Positions 10,286 to 20,297 of a DNA stretch of 64,000 nt are shown here, piece after piece (position 1 is the stretch's first letter; each line of letters begins with the position of its first letter). The position numbers and the translations under genes are program-made. The DNA lies in contig JAQUJY010000003.1 of the NCBI GenBank assembly GCA_028680705.1, forward strand, positions 1 to 64,000, given 5' to 3'. The notes beneath the pieces were generated by a model that did not search any database, had not been told where the DNA came from, and saw nothing but the letters and a program-made list of their open reading frames with translations. Source of the stretch: Bacteroidales bacterium (lineage in GTDB: Bacteria; Bacteroidota; Bacteroidia; Bacteroidales; Tenuifilaceae).

Positions 10286-11029
10286 ATGAATATTAAGTTA
10301 AAAATATGGAGACAGGAAAATCCTAAGGCAAAAGGAAAATTTGAAACATATAACCTTAGCCAAGTCTCTACCGAAATGTCTTTCCTCGAGATGCTTGATT
10401 ATCTCAATAACAAGTTAATAACCGAAGGGAAAGAGCCCGTTGCCTATGAGCACGACTGCCGCGAGGGTATTTGTGGTTGCTGTAGCCTATATATCAACGG
10501 ACGACCTCATGGTAAACTAGGCAGAACCACAACCTGCGAACTATACATGCGTGAGTTTAAAGATGGCGAAACAATAACCATTGAACCTTGGAGAGCTGCT
10601 GCATTCCCTGTTATTAAGGACTTAATTGTAGAACGAAACGCTTTTGACAAGATAATGCAGGCTGGAGGCTTTGTGTCTGTAAATGCTGGCGCGGCCCAAG
10701 ACTCAAATGCCATTCCCGTATCAAGAGCTAATTATGATTTAGCCATTGATGCAGCATCATGCATTGGATGTGGTGCCTGTGTAGCAGCCTGTAAAAACTC
10801 ATCAGCAATGCTGTTTGTTGCCGCAAAGGTTTCGCAACTCGCACTATTTCCACAAGGGAGAATTGAGGCCAAGGAGAGAGTGAAAAACATGGTTGCAAAA
10901 ATGGATGAATTGGGTTTTGGTAGTTGTACCAATACCAGAGCATGCGAAGCAGAATGCCCAAAGGGCATATCCATAACGTACATAGCCAAGATGAATAGGG
11001 AGTACATTAGCGCCAAGGTGAGCGATTAA
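10286..11029 (+). CDS. sdhB: succinate dehydrogenase / fumarate reductase iron-sulfur subunit
   Basis: 2Fe-2S motif [19 protein letters not shown], ferredoxin motif [28 protein letters not shown]. Confidence 0.97.
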   Translation: MNIKLKIWRQENPKAKGKFETYNLSQVSTEMSFLEMLDYLNNKLITEGKEPVAYEHDCREGICGCCSLYINGRPHGKLGRTTTCELYMREFKDGETITIEPWRAAAFPVIKDLIVERNAFDKIMQAGGFVSVNAGAAQDSNAIPVSRANYDLAIDAASCIGCGACVAACKNSSAMLFVAAKVSQLALFPQGRIEAKERVKNMVAKMDELGFGSCTNTRACEAECPKGISITYIAKMNREYISAKVSD

Positions 11030-11101
11030 GCCAAACTGACAATTTTATCGCTATAGTCTTTTATCTCGCTGCTTTTAATTATTTTTGTTAAAAAATATAC
11101 C

Positions 11102-12343
11102 ATGAGAAAGTTAGCCATTGTCCTATTTGTTCTTATTGTTGCCGCTGGTGTTGCATTTGTGCTATTACGTCCACACCTTGCTACTAAGCAATACGAAAAC
11201 GGTTTATCGCTAACTGACTCCGCACAGTACGAGCAAGCTATTAAAAAGTTCAGCAGTGCCATTTGGTTCAACAAAAAGGATGCTAATTTTTATAATGCTA
11301 GGGGTATTGTTCACACGCTACTGCAAGATAATTCGGCTGCCATTGCTGATTTTAATAAGGCCATTGAGCTAAATTCTGAAGAATCAGATTTCTTTTTAAA
11401 TAGAGGGAAATCATACCGCGAACTTAAGTCCATTGACAAAGCGCTGGACGATGTAAACAAGGCCATTGAACTAAACGACTCAAGTTCAAACGCATACTAC
11501 CAACGAGGTTTAATTATGGCCTCTCAGGGTAAATTCGATGAGGCAGTAGACAATTACAATAAAAGTATTGAATTGGACGGTTCGAATCTCGAGGCTTTTT
11601 ACAGCAGAGGTGAATCAAGGGGTAATCTTGAAGATTTTATGGGAGCCATTTCCGATTATGACAAGATGATTGAGAACGAAGAGTCTCCCGTATTGGCCTA
11701 CAAACAACGAGGAGTTTTTAAGCTTAAAATTCAGGATTACAAAGGTGCCGAAGATGATCTTGAGCAAGTTCTTGAACTTGATAAAAACGATAAGGAAATC
11801 TTCTATCATCTTGGACAGGCAAAGTATAATCTGGACAAGATTGACGAATCGGTTGCACTATTTAATAGTGCTATAAAGCTTGACCAAAACTACGAGTTGG
11901 CTTACGGAGCCCGAGGTGGTGCCTACCTTAAAAAGAACAGTTTTAAGCAGGCTATAAATGATTTTACCAAGGCAATAAGCTTAAACGACAGCTATAAAAG
12001 AGCATACTACGGAAGGGGAATTGCCAAAGCACTTGCCAAGGACTACAAAGGTTCCATAGACGATTTTACCAAGGTAATTGAGCTCGACAATGATTTTGCA
12101 CAGGCATACTACAACCGGGCAGTTTCTAAGGCTATTCTTGGGAACCATCAGAAAGCTCTTGAAGACTATAATGTAATTTTAAAGTTTGACCCAAGGAATG
12201 CGGAAGCATACTACAACAGAGGAATATCGCGAATCAACGTGCAGGACACAGAAGGTGCGTGCAGCGACTTTAGTCGTGCTGTTGAACTAAAATATCAGCC
12301 TGCTGAGCAAATGCTTAAGCTATACTGTGGTTCTCGGAAATAA
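11102..12343 (+). CDS. tetratricopeptide repeat protein
   Basis: N-terminal signal/TM segment, then about 10 TPR units (e.g. AYYQRGLIMASQGKFDEAVDNYNKSIELD). Confidence 0.92.
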   Translation: MRKLAIVLFVLIVAAGVAFVLLRPHLATKQYENGLSLTDSAQYEQAIKKFSSAIWFNKKDANFYNARGIVHTLLQDNSAAIADFNKAIELNSEESDFFLNRGKSYRELKSIDKALDDVNKAIELNDSSSNAYYQRGLIMASQGKFDEAVDNYNKSIELDGSNLEAFYSRGESRGNLEDFMGAISDYDKMIENEESPVLAYKQRGVFKLKIQDYKGAEDDLEQVLELDKNDKEIFYHLGQAKYNLDKIDESVALFNSAIKLDQNYELAYGARGGAYLKKNSFKQAINDFTKAISLNDSYKRAYYGRGIAKALAKDYKGSIDDFTKVIELDNDFAQAYYNRAVSKAILGNHQKALEDYNVILKFDPRNAEAYYNRGISRINVQDTEGACSDFSRAVELKYQPAEQMLKLYCGSRK

Positions 12344-12363
12344 AAGTATATAAACATTCTTTC

Positions 12364-12396
12364 GTAAAAGCGTGGCTACAAACCACGCTTTTTTAC
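12364..12396. terminator. bidirectional intrinsic terminator between TPR gene and EamA gene
   Basis: GTAAAAGCGTGG-CTACAAA-CCACGCTTTTTTAC perfect hairpin between convergent genes. It includes the last codons of the minus-strand CDS. Confidence 0.85.
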
Positions 12397-13287
12397 TTGC
12401 CAGTTTAGGGCAACCAACGATAGGGCAATAAGCACCATGCCTACTATAGCCAAAGAAGTGGGACTTTCGTCGGGCAACAATATCCAACTAAGTACAGCAC
12501 CCAGCAAAGGAATTATAAACTTCCACATATTCAAATCGGAGACTTTAACCCCGGGGCGCCGTAATAGTGTATACCATAAAGAAAACGCTGCTGCCGAAAG
12601 GAAACTTAACCAGCCCAGCGAAAAATAATACTCTACGGGGAAAGGACCTGCCTGATATCCCTCGGTTACTAAACCAAGTATAAAGAGAGAGGCACCACCA
12701 ATTATCATTGATAGTGAGCTAAATACCATGGGAGGTATTCTACGTTTATCGGTAGCAACAAGAATATTCCCCAATCCGCCAAGTATATTATTCCCGATTA
12801 AGATTAGAATTCCCACTCCAACAAAAGGACCCGCAGCACCCATTTTGTTCCTTCCTAAGCTGATAACAACTACTCCCATTAGCCCTAAGGCTATGCTGAT
12901 ATTCTTTCGTCTTGTTAACTTATCGTTTGGCAAAAGTAAGTGCGCAACAATTGCAACAAACAAAGGACCCGACCCAATTACCATTGCCCCCAACGCACCT
13001 GGAACCAAATTAATTCCTTTGTAAAAAAGCGCATACTGTAAAAAGGTTTGTACAAAACCTACCAGTAAAATCTTTGGAAAATTCTGCTTAGCTATTAGCA
13101 TGCTCGCCTTTAAATTTGGAATAAATGGGATTATCAACAACCCCGAAATAAAAAACCTTATACCTGCAAACTGAAATGGGTGGTTATATTTTAAGCCAAT
13201 TTTAATGGCCACAAAGGCAGTTGACCATAGCATACTAGCAAGAATAGCCAAAAAAGGGGTTGACTTTAATATCGTTTTTATTTTCAA
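12376..13287 (-). CDS. EamA/DMT family transporter
   Basis: 10-TM pattern, MLWSTAFVAIKIGLKY...PFQFAGIRFFISGLLI. Confidence 0.9.
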   Translation of the reverse strand: MKIKTILKSTPFLAILASMLWSTAFVAIKIGLKYNHPFQFAGIRFFISGLLIIPFIPNLKASMLIAKQNFPKILLVGFVQTFLQYALFYKGINLVPGALGAMVIGSGPLFVAIVAHLLLPNDKLTRRKNISIALGLMGVVVISLGRNKMGAAGPFVGVGILILIGNNILGGLGNILVATDKRRIPPMVFSSLSMIIGGASLFILGLVTEGYQAGPFPVEYYFSLGWLSFLSAAAFSLWYTLLRRPGVKVSDLNMWKFIIPLLGAVLSWILLPDESPTSLAIVGMVLIALSLVALNWQVKKRGL

Positions 13288-13321
13288 CGGTTACGTTTTT
13301 AAAGTAAATAAATTGATGAAA

Positions 13322-14392
13322 TTAGACCCAGGGTGATGGGTTAATGTTCAAATCGGGCAGTGAATCTGCATAACGCTCGGCAACCAGATTGAGTATGTCA
13401 TTTAGCTCATCAGCGCTGTCGGAGGTAACAAGCCTTAATCTCAACTCCTTAAAATTCGCTAAACCCTTAAAATAGCATGTAAAGTGCCTTCGCATCTCAA
13501 GAATTCCTCTTCTTTCGCCTTTAAACTCCATTGATTTTGAAAGATGTTCCTTTGCTATGGAAACTCTCTCCTCCACCGTAAAAGGCTTCATTAGTTCACG
13601 CTTCTGCATATAGTGCTTAATCTCCTGAAAAATCCAGGGTCTACCGTAGGTTGCACGACCTATCATAATACCGTCAACCCCATACCGGCTGAACATCTCC
13701 ATTGCTTTTTCAGGGCTGTCAATATCGCCGTTTCCTACAATGGGAATATGCATTCGGGGGTTAGACTTTACTTCACCTATAAGGGTCCAATCGGCTTGTC
13801 CTTTGTAAAGTTGTACCCTTGTACGACCATGAATAGTCAATGCTTGAACACCTACATCTTGTAGTTGTTCAGCAATAGAAACAATATGCTTTGATTCATC
13901 ATCCCAACCTAAACGTGTTTTTACTGTAATAGGGATTGGAGTAGCGTTCACAATTTGCCTTGTCATCTCCACCATTTTGGGAATATCCTTCATCATTCCC
14001 GAGCCTGCTCCCCTGTTGGCAATCTTTTTAACTGGGCAGCCAAAGTTGATGTCAATTACCTCGGGGTTTGCTAAAGTGGCTATTTTACATGCCTCAACCA
14101 TACTCTCAATAATGTGACCATATAACTGAATACCAATTGGTCGCTCGTGTTCAAAAATATTAAGTTTAACCTGACAGCTCGAAGCATCACGAATAAGTCC
14201 ATCGGAATTAACAAACTCGGTGTACATCATATCGGCTCCAAATCGTTTACATAGATAACGAAACGAAGGATCGGTAACATCCTCCATTGGAGCCAGAAGC
14301 AAAGGCTTTTCGCCTAAATCTATAGATCCTATCTTCACTGTTCCCTTTAAAATTTGACTACAAAAATATACAGACTTCTGAATAAAACACAA
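13322..14392 (-). CDS. dusB: tRNA-dihydrouridine synthase, DusB type
   Basis: LLAPMEDVTDPSFRYLCKRFGADMMYTEF, DINFGCPVKKIANRGAGSGMM, PITVKTRLGWDDES, GNGDIDSPEKAMEMFSRYGVDGIMIGRATYGRPWIF. True start is probably about 20 codons inside the ORF (VKIGSIDLGEKP). Confidence 0.94.
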   Translation of the reverse strand: MCFIQKSVYFCSQILKGTVKIGSIDLGEKPLLLAPMEDVTDPSFRYLCKRFGADMMYTEFVNSDGLIRDASSCQVKLNIFEHERPIGIQLYGHIIESMVEACKIATLANPEVIDINFGCPVKKIANRGAGSGMMKDIPKMVEMTRQIVNATPIPITVKTRLGWDDESKHIVSIAEQLQDVGVQALTIHGRTRVQLYKGQADWTLIGEVKSNPRMHIPIVGNGDIDSPEKAMEMFSRYGVDGIMIGRATYGRPWIFQEIKHYMQKRELMKPFTVEERVSIAKEHLSKSMEFKGERRGILEMRRHFTCYFKGLANFKELRLRLVTSDSADELNDILNLVAERYADSLPDLNINPSPWV

Positions 14393-14409
14393 TTTGAAGC
14401 ATAAGCAAA

Positions 14410-14440
14410 TTGCTTCGAGAAAAAACCTTAACTATATTTG
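14410..14440 (+). promoter_or_regulatory. Bacteroidota-type promoter (TTG-N20-TATATTTG)
   Basis: TTG at 14410-14412, TATATTTG at 14433-14440, CDS at 14454. Confidence 0.6.
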
Positions 14441-14453
14441 ACAAAAAAATATA

Positions 14454-15377
14454 ATGATAAACCATATCCGTTCCAGAATCACACCCCAAAAAGGAATTAT
14501 ATTTTCATTTGTTTTCCTTACCCTAGGTTTTATTCTTTTCCTTTTTATGGGAGCAATTACTGCTGGACTAATTACGGGAAGTTGGGATATCGCTCAAAAC
14601 CTTTCGCCTACCTCTGACACAGCTGGTGGGCTAGCTACAATCCGCATTATGCAGATGTTCCAAACCACTGGAATGTTTATTTTCCCGGCAATACTCATTG
14701 CCCTTTTGGCCTCTAAAAATCCGCTGTCATTCCTTGGTTTTAATCAAGTAAACACAAAGCATATGCTTTTAGCCATAGCTATGATTGCTATATTACTCCC
14801 CGGAATAAATCTAATAGCCTCGCTTAACGCTGATATTTCAGTACCTCAGTGGATGATTCAAATGGAGGAGTCGGCAGAAGAATTGATGAAAAGACTACTG
14901 ATTACGGATAAGTACAGCGTTTTAGCACTTAACCTTTTTATGGTGGCTGTTCTTCCCGCCATTGGCGAGGAACTTTTTTTCAGATCGGTTCTTCAAAAAT
15001 ATTTTATCAAACTAACCAACAATAGCGCTGCGGGAATTATTATTACCTCGCTAATATTTAGCGCAATACATATGCAATTTTTAGGGTTTATCCCAAGATT
15101 TATATTAGGTGTAATATTTGGATACCTATACCTTTGGACTGGCTCAATTAAAATACCAATACTAGTTCATTTCGTGCACAATGGCCTTGCAGTATTTCTT
15201 TACTACTTAGTTGGCGTAGGCGTTGTTCCTATGGATATTGAGAACATTGGAGAACCATCGCACAGTTGGTTTCTAGGAATAGCAAGTTTAATACTTTCAG
15301 GTTTCCTTCTGTGGACTCTTTGGAAGGATAGGGTTAGAAATCAAGTTCTACCCGATCAAACATCTGAAGGTCTTTAA
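14454..15377 (+). CDS. CPBP family intramembrane metalloprotease (CAAX/Abi type)
   Basis: Multi-TM. Motifs GEELFFRSVLQKYF (EExxxR), FSAIHMQFLGFIPRFILGVIFGYLYLWTGSI, HFVHNGLAV. Confidence 0.93.
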   Translation: MINHIRSRITPQKGIIFSFVFLTLGFILFLFMGAITAGLITGSWDIAQNLSPTSDTAGGLATIRIMQMFQTTGMFIFPAILIALLASKNPLSFLGFNQVNTKHMLLAIAMIAILLPGINLIASLNADISVPQWMIQMEESAEELMKRLLITDKYSVLALNLFMVAVLPAIGEELFFRSVLQKYFIKLTNNSAAGIIITSLIFSAIHMQFLGFIPRFILGVIFGYLYLWTGSIKIPILVHFVHNGLAVFLYYLVGVGVVPMDIENIGEPSHSWFLGIASLILSGFLLWTLWKDRVRNQVLPDQTSEGL

Positions 15378-16068
15378 TCTCATTTTTCCGGTACACATAC
15401 ACTAACCCATACTCCTGAGCCTGCTCGCGTCTTTCGTGGCCGGGAAGGTCCTTTAATGTATCCTCAACCTCATTCCATATATCTAAGATAATCTCATCGG
15501 CTTTTTGGCGAAGATCTTCAAGTTCAGCTTGGCATCGTTGCGTATTTTGCTGAAGTATCCGCTGATGATTAAAGGCCTCAACAAAGTTTTCGTACCTGAC
15601 TTTTACAACGGCTATAGTTGGATTTGTAATGGGAGTCTGCCCCATGCCCATTCGCTGAGTCTCACCTTGAATAATTCTTTTACCCCATTCGGATAAATCC
15701 TTGTCTGTAGAAAGGTTTGGCAACCTTCTCTCATCCTCATCCATACCAAAAGTTAGGCGGACCTTTTCGGGTAGTTCACCCCTCGCAATGGCCATGTTAA
15801 GCACTTGGATAAAATGCGAAAGGTAAAGCCTTGCTTTCTTTGTTATTTCATTATACTCCTTATTTCTCTCAACCTGCGTGTCATATACAGCTCTATAGTT
15901 GAGAATTGCCTTCTCAAAGTTATTTACAAAAAACTTAACTTTAGAGAAAGAACTCTGAGAAAATGCTAATTTGAAGGGATGTAACTCTTTACCCTTTATA
16001 GCAGCTGCTTTAAGTGCTCTTAAACGGGCAGTATCGGTGTTGGGAAGGCGTCGGTAGGGCATAAGCAA
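15334..16068 (-). CDS. conserved hypothetical protein, 244 aa, helical
   Basis: Long ORF (MPYRRLPNTDTARLRALKAAAIKGKELHPFKLAFSQ...) with coding-like composition. 3' end overlaps the CPBP gene by 44 bp. Confidence 0.8.
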   Translation of the reverse strand: MLMPYRRLPNTDTARLRALKAAAIKGKELHPFKLAFSQSSFSKVKFFVNNFEKAILNYRAVYDTQVERNKEYNEITKKARLYLSHFIQVLNMAIARGELPEKVRLTFGMDEDERRLPNLSTDKDLSEWGKRIIQGETQRMGMGQTPITNPTIAVVKVRYENFVEAFNHQRILQQNTQRCQAELEDLRQKADEIILDIWNEVEDTLKDLPGHERREQAQEYGLVYVYRKNEIKDLQMFDRVELDF

Positions 16069-16570
16069 TATGGAATTACGGTGATGACGTTAATAACGTG
16101 TTCACAAAGTACGAATATACGAATTTAATAAAACAAGACAAGCGCATTCGCAATATTTTCCCAAATTCTTTCAATCTGTCTATTAATGGATTACGCTGCG
16201 AACGCTAATGCTGACGCACAATATTTGTTACATTCTCACGCAACATAGTAACTTTATAAGACTAAATCAATTTAGGAACAAAGGTTTTGACCCATGAATG
16301 AAATTTACCTTTTAAAGAAATAAGGATTATTGTATCAACTCTAGAAGGCAAGATTAAAATTGGTGCAAGGCAATAGATTCTCAATCTTTGGACTAGCAGG
16401 TTAAACTACCTAACAATACATCGGTTATAGCTGGGAATAAGATATCCTCACTAGGCTAAAAAATTAGTATATTGAAGAACTTGGCTAAAGTAAGTAGGTG
16501 ATAAAAAATATTCCCTTAGGCAACAACCATAAGTGACTGAGGATAAAAGGAGCCAAACATAAAGATTGTA

Positions 16571-17146
16571 CTAAGGCTTTACATGCCCCCAGTTCTCTCC
16601 TCTTTTAATTCTGTAAAGCTGCATTTCGCTTACCCCAAAATTTCGTGCAATCATCTTTATTCTAGTTTTGCGCTTAGGATCTAAAAGTTTTCGTTTAAGC
16701 ACTTTAACCTCAGGCTCACTAAGTTTATAATGATGTAATCTGTTGTGTTTATGTAATCGTTTATAATCGCTCACAGCACGAGGATTTGATCTTTGATGCT
16801 CATTGAGTTCCTCTTGGCTTGCCCACCTAAGGTTAACCACCCTATTATCGTCCTTAACATAATTAAGGTGAATAACATATATTTGGTTTGGACTTCGATT
16901 AGGAATAAATTTATCGGCAACTAACTTGTGAACATAGACCGCTTCTGACCTATTCTTTCCATCCTTACTAAAATTCCTTCTAAATATTTTATATCCCTTA
17001 TTTGTGCCACAACCAAGTAGGTTTCCCTGCTCTATAGTGGTATTAAAACTTACTACTCTTCCATAACTAGATACAGCATAACTTAATCCAGTTCTGCTCT
17101 TAAATTCTAACACTTCCCACTTCTCGTTCGGATAGCTATTAATCAT
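16571..17146 (-). CDS. NUMOD4/HNH-like endonuclease family protein
   Basis: NUMOD4-like N-terminus (EKWEVLEFKSRTGLSYAVSSYGRVVSF), HNH-like core (YVHKLVADKFIPNRSPNQIYVIHLNYVKDDNRVVNLRWASQEEL), C-terminal helix-turn-helix-like segment (RKTRIKMIARNFGVSEMQLYRIKRGENWGHV). Confidence 0.8.
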   Translation of the reverse strand: MINSYPNEKWEVLEFKSRTGLSYAVSSYGRVVSFNTTIEQGNLLGCGTNKGYKIFRRNFSKDGKNRSEAVYVHKLVADKFIPNRSPNQIYVIHLNYVKDDNRVVNLRWASQEELNEHQRSNPRAVSDYKRLHKHNRLHHYKLSEPEVKVLKRKLLDPKRKTRIKMIARNFGVSEMQLYRIKRGENWGHVKP

Positions 17147-17168
17147 AAACTTATTTTAAAAAAATTAA

Positions 17169-18476
17169 TTATTTAACTAAATCGTCCAGTAAATCCGCAA
17201 TACGTTTTGCCAAGGTTTTTCGCGAATAATTTTTGTACCCTCTGGGATTAAACCCTATAAAATCATCTTGGTACCATTGCCATAATTTGTCAACCCCCTG
17301 TTTAATTTGGTCAATATCTGTAAAATCGACAAAAATGCCAGTTTGTGTTTCACTAATTAAATCATGAGAATTGCCAGCTACTGGTCCTACGGCTAGTATG
17401 GGTCGCTTTGCTGCCATATACTCAAAAACTTTACCCGTTTGGATACCTAGCGCATTTGGACTATTATTCACTAATAATAAAAGGGCACTGGATCTTAACT
17501 GTAAATTTACTGCCTGATCATGCGGCAGGTAACCCAAAAACTCAGCATAAGGTAATAACCCGTTAAGGTTAATTGCGTTATATGCAGAGGAATCAACACT
17601 ACCAACAAACCTAAGTCTAAAATGTTTGGCAAACTCTGCCTCGGTTTTCACCTTTTCGCCAAGCACCTGCCATAGTAAATTGCAGTTGCGGTTTGGCGAC
17701 AACGTCCCAATATGGGTTAGCGTAAACCCCTTATCCATTTCCACCTCAACGTTATCGAAATCTTCGGGGTCGTAGCCATTTTCGACCACAATTACCCTAG
17801 TTTTGCTAATTAATGAAAGATCGTCCGCCCAACCCTTTGTTACAGTTACTACACTTTGAGCCTGAGATAAGACATTTTTCTCCAATCCCCTGTGGATTTT
17901 TTTTGCAAAATACGTTGGTTTTAAATCATCGAAAAAATCAATATTTGTCCACGGATCCCTAAAATCAGCCAACCAAGGAGTGGAAAATCGTTTGCTAACC
18001 CGTTTTGCAATTAGGTGTGTGGTATGAGGCGGCCCAGTTGAAATAATAGCATCTACAGGGTTATTTGCAAGATACTTTGTAAGATACTTCACTGAGGGTC
18101 TAATCCAGAACATACGAGCATCGGGTATAAAAAAGTTTCCTCTAATCCAAATAGCAAGTTTATTCAGAGCATCTTTATTCGACTTGCCCTTTGAGGCAAG
18201 ACCTGCACCAAACTTTTGCCCTTTACGACCCGATATTACCCTAAAAAGATTATAGGGTTCCCACACGGACTTCTTTAAAACCTCAATCCCTGCAGGCACC
18301 TCATTAAGAAGTTTATAATCCATTGCAGGAGCTTCGGGATTAGCTGCAGTATAAATTACGGGTTCCCACCCAAAAGAACGCAAATACTTTGTGAACTTTA
18401 GCCAACGCTGAACACCACTGCCTCCTGCCGGAGGCCAGTAATACGTAATTATTAAAACCCTTTTCCTCACCACCAA
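17169..18476 (-). CDS. glycosyltransferase (GT4-like)
   Basis: ITYYWPPAGGSGVQRWLKFTKYLRSFGWEPVIYT...ISTGPPHTTHLIAKRV...TLTHIGTLSPNRN...TGKVFEYMAAKRPILAVGP. Confidence 0.9.
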   Translation of the reverse strand: MVVRKRVLIITYYWPPAGGSGVQRWLKFTKYLRSFGWEPVIYTAANPEAPAMDYKLLNEVPAGIEVLKKSVWEPYNLFRVISGRKGQKFGAGLASKGKSNKDALNKLAIWIRGNFFIPDARMFWIRPSVKYLTKYLANNPVDAIISTGPPHTTHLIAKRVSKRFSTPWLADFRDPWTNIDFFDDLKPTYFAKKIHRGLEKNVLSQAQSVVTVTKGWADDLSLISKTRVIVVENGYDPEDFDNVEVEMDKGFTLTHIGTLSPNRNCNLLWQVLGEKVKTEAEFAKHFRLRFVGSVDSSAYNAINLNGLLPYAEFLGYLPHDQAVNLQLRSSALLLLVNNSPNALGIQTGKVFEYMAAKRPILAVGPVAGNSHDLISETQTGIFVDFTDIDQIKQGVDKLWQWYQDDFIGFNPRGYKNYSRKTLAKRIADLLDDLVK

Positions 18477-18546
18477 TGGAGTTTGATTTTAGAAAACAGT
18501 TAATCGGTTGGAACAAACCAACTATTAAAAAAGAATAGTTCTGTTG

Positions 18547-20097
18547 TTAAATGCTCCTAAGCAAACTTTTCATGCTCACCTTCTCCTCCATAATCTCACG
18601 CAAACGAGAAGCATCAACCCTCTCCTGCTCCATGGTATCGCGATGGCGAATGGTAACCGTGTTATCCTCAAGAGACTGATGGTCAATAGTCACACAAAAT
18701 GGTGTACCAATAGCATCGTGACGACGGTAGCGTTTGCCAATGCTATCCTTTTCCTCGTACTGGCATTTAAAGTCAACCTTAAGGTCGTCCATTATCTGGC
18801 GGGCTTTATCGGGCAAACCATCCTTATTAACCAAAGGGAAAACGCCCAGTTTAATCGGGGCAAGGGCAGGGGGAATTCGGAGCACAACGCGCTCATCAAC
18901 TTTACCGTTATCCCTAGTTATTTTCTCCTCGGTGTAGGCCGCCGACAAAACCATCAAAAAAGTACGGTCCAATCCTATTGAGGTTTCAACCACATAGGGG
19001 ACATAGTTTTTGTTTAACTCGGAATCAAAATACTGCAATTTCTTACCCGAAAGTTTTTGGTGACTAGCTAAATCAAAATCGGTACGAGAATGAATACCCT
19101 CAACCTCTTTGAAACCAAATGGAAATTTATACTCAATATCGAAGGCGGCATTAGCGTAGTGAGCCAGCTTAGCGTGCTCGTGAAAACGATAATTATCGTC
19201 TCCAAACCCAAGGGCAGTGTGCCAACGCATGCGTTTCTCCTTCCAAAACTCGAACCACTCCAACTCCTCACCAGGTCGAACAAAGAACTGCATCTCCATC
19301 TGTTCAAACTCACGCATACGGAAAACGAACTGTCGTGCAACAATTTCGTTACGAAAAGCCTTTCCTATTTGGGCAATACCAAAAGGAAGTTTCATGCGAC
19401 CAGTTTTCTGCACGTTCAAATAGTTAACAAAAATACCCTGTGCAGTTTCAGGGCGAAGGTATATCACATTTGCATCGTCGCTAACGGAACCCATTTTGGT
19501 ATCAAACATCAGGTTGAAATGCCGAACCTCAGTCCAGTTACGGGTTCCCGATACGGGACAAGCAATCTCGCAATCCTCAATAATTTTTTTAACCTCGGCT
19601 AAATCATCTTCTCCCAAAGATGTTGCCATACGGTTGCTCACAGTATCAATCTTCTCCTGTGTTTCGAGAACTCTAGGATTAGTTTTTATAAACATTGCCT
19701 CGTCAAAACTGTCGCCAAAGCGTTTTTTTGCCTTGGTTACCTCTTTTGATATTTTCTCGCTCTGCTTTTCTATCCACTCCTCAATTAGCACATCGGCGCG
19801 GTATCGCTTTTTACTATCCTTATTATCAATAAGGGGGTCGCTAAAAGCCCCAACGTGACCCGAAGCAGTCCAAACCTTAGGGTGCATAAATATAGCTGAG
19901 TCGATGCCCACAATGTTCTCGTTTAGGCGAGTCATTGCTTCCCACCAGTACTGACGAATATTATTCTTTAATTCAACACCGTTCTGTCCGTAATCGTAAA
20001 CTGCGCTAAGGCCATCATAAATCTCGCTACTCTGGAAAACAAATCCATACTCCTTGCTGTGCGCAATCAGTTTTTTAAAAAGTTCTTCTTGGGTCAT
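18547..20097 (-). CDS. glyS: glycyl-tRNA synthetase (single-chain type)
   Basis: Class II motifs: YLRPETAQGIFVNYLNVQKTGRMKLPFGIAQIGKAFRNEI, FRMREFEQMEMQFFV, VVETSIGLDRTFLMVL; 516 aa. Confidence 0.96.
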   Translation of the reverse strand: MTQEELFKKLIAHSKEYGFVFQSSEIYDGLSAVYDYGQNGVELKNNIRQYWWEAMTRLNENIVGIDSAIFMHPKVWTASGHVGAFSDPLIDNKDSKKRYRADVLIEEWIEKQSEKISKEVTKAKKRFGDSFDEAMFIKTNPRVLETQEKIDTVSNRMATSLGEDDLAEVKKIIEDCEIACPVSGTRNWTEVRHFNLMFDTKMGSVSDDANVIYLRPETAQGIFVNYLNVQKTGRMKLPFGIAQIGKAFRNEIVARQFVFRMREFEQMEMQFFVRPGEELEWFEFWKEKRMRWHTALGFGDDNYRFHEHAKLAHYANAAFDIEYKFPFGFKEVEGIHSRTDFDLASHQKLSGKKLQYFDSELNKNYVPYVVETSIGLDRTFLMVLSAAYTEEKITRDNGKVDERVVLRIPPALAPIKLGVFPLVNKDGLPDKARQIMDDLKVDFKCQYEEKDSIGKRYRRHDAIGTPFCVTIDHQSLEDNTVTIRHRDTMEQERVDASRLREIMEEKVSMKSLLRSI

Positions 20098-20297
20098 TTG
20101 AAAATCGCATTATATTAATATCCAATTAAGTAAAAACATCTACAAAAATAGTGGAATTAAATGAATTAAAACTCATTTTTGGGATGGAACAAGGAATAGG
20201 GTACAATTAGATGAATTTTAAATGGGAGTAAATTCAGAAAAAATCAACCTAACCCTAAAAACAGGAAAACTTATGGTCTTCAGTATCGAATGCCGAT

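Noticed and set aside
16069-16570. Possible group I intron core next to the HNH gene (GACTAG and AAGATATC-like strings on + strand)
   Set aside because: No coherent P3-P8 pairing found by eye, and the endonuclease would be antisense to those strings. Left only as unexplained DNA.
19090-19602. 170-aa + strand ORF inside glyS
   Set aside because: Antisense to the well-supported glycyl-tRNA synthetase; its composition is a shadow of that frame. Same reasoning for 18544-18981 and 19496-19858.
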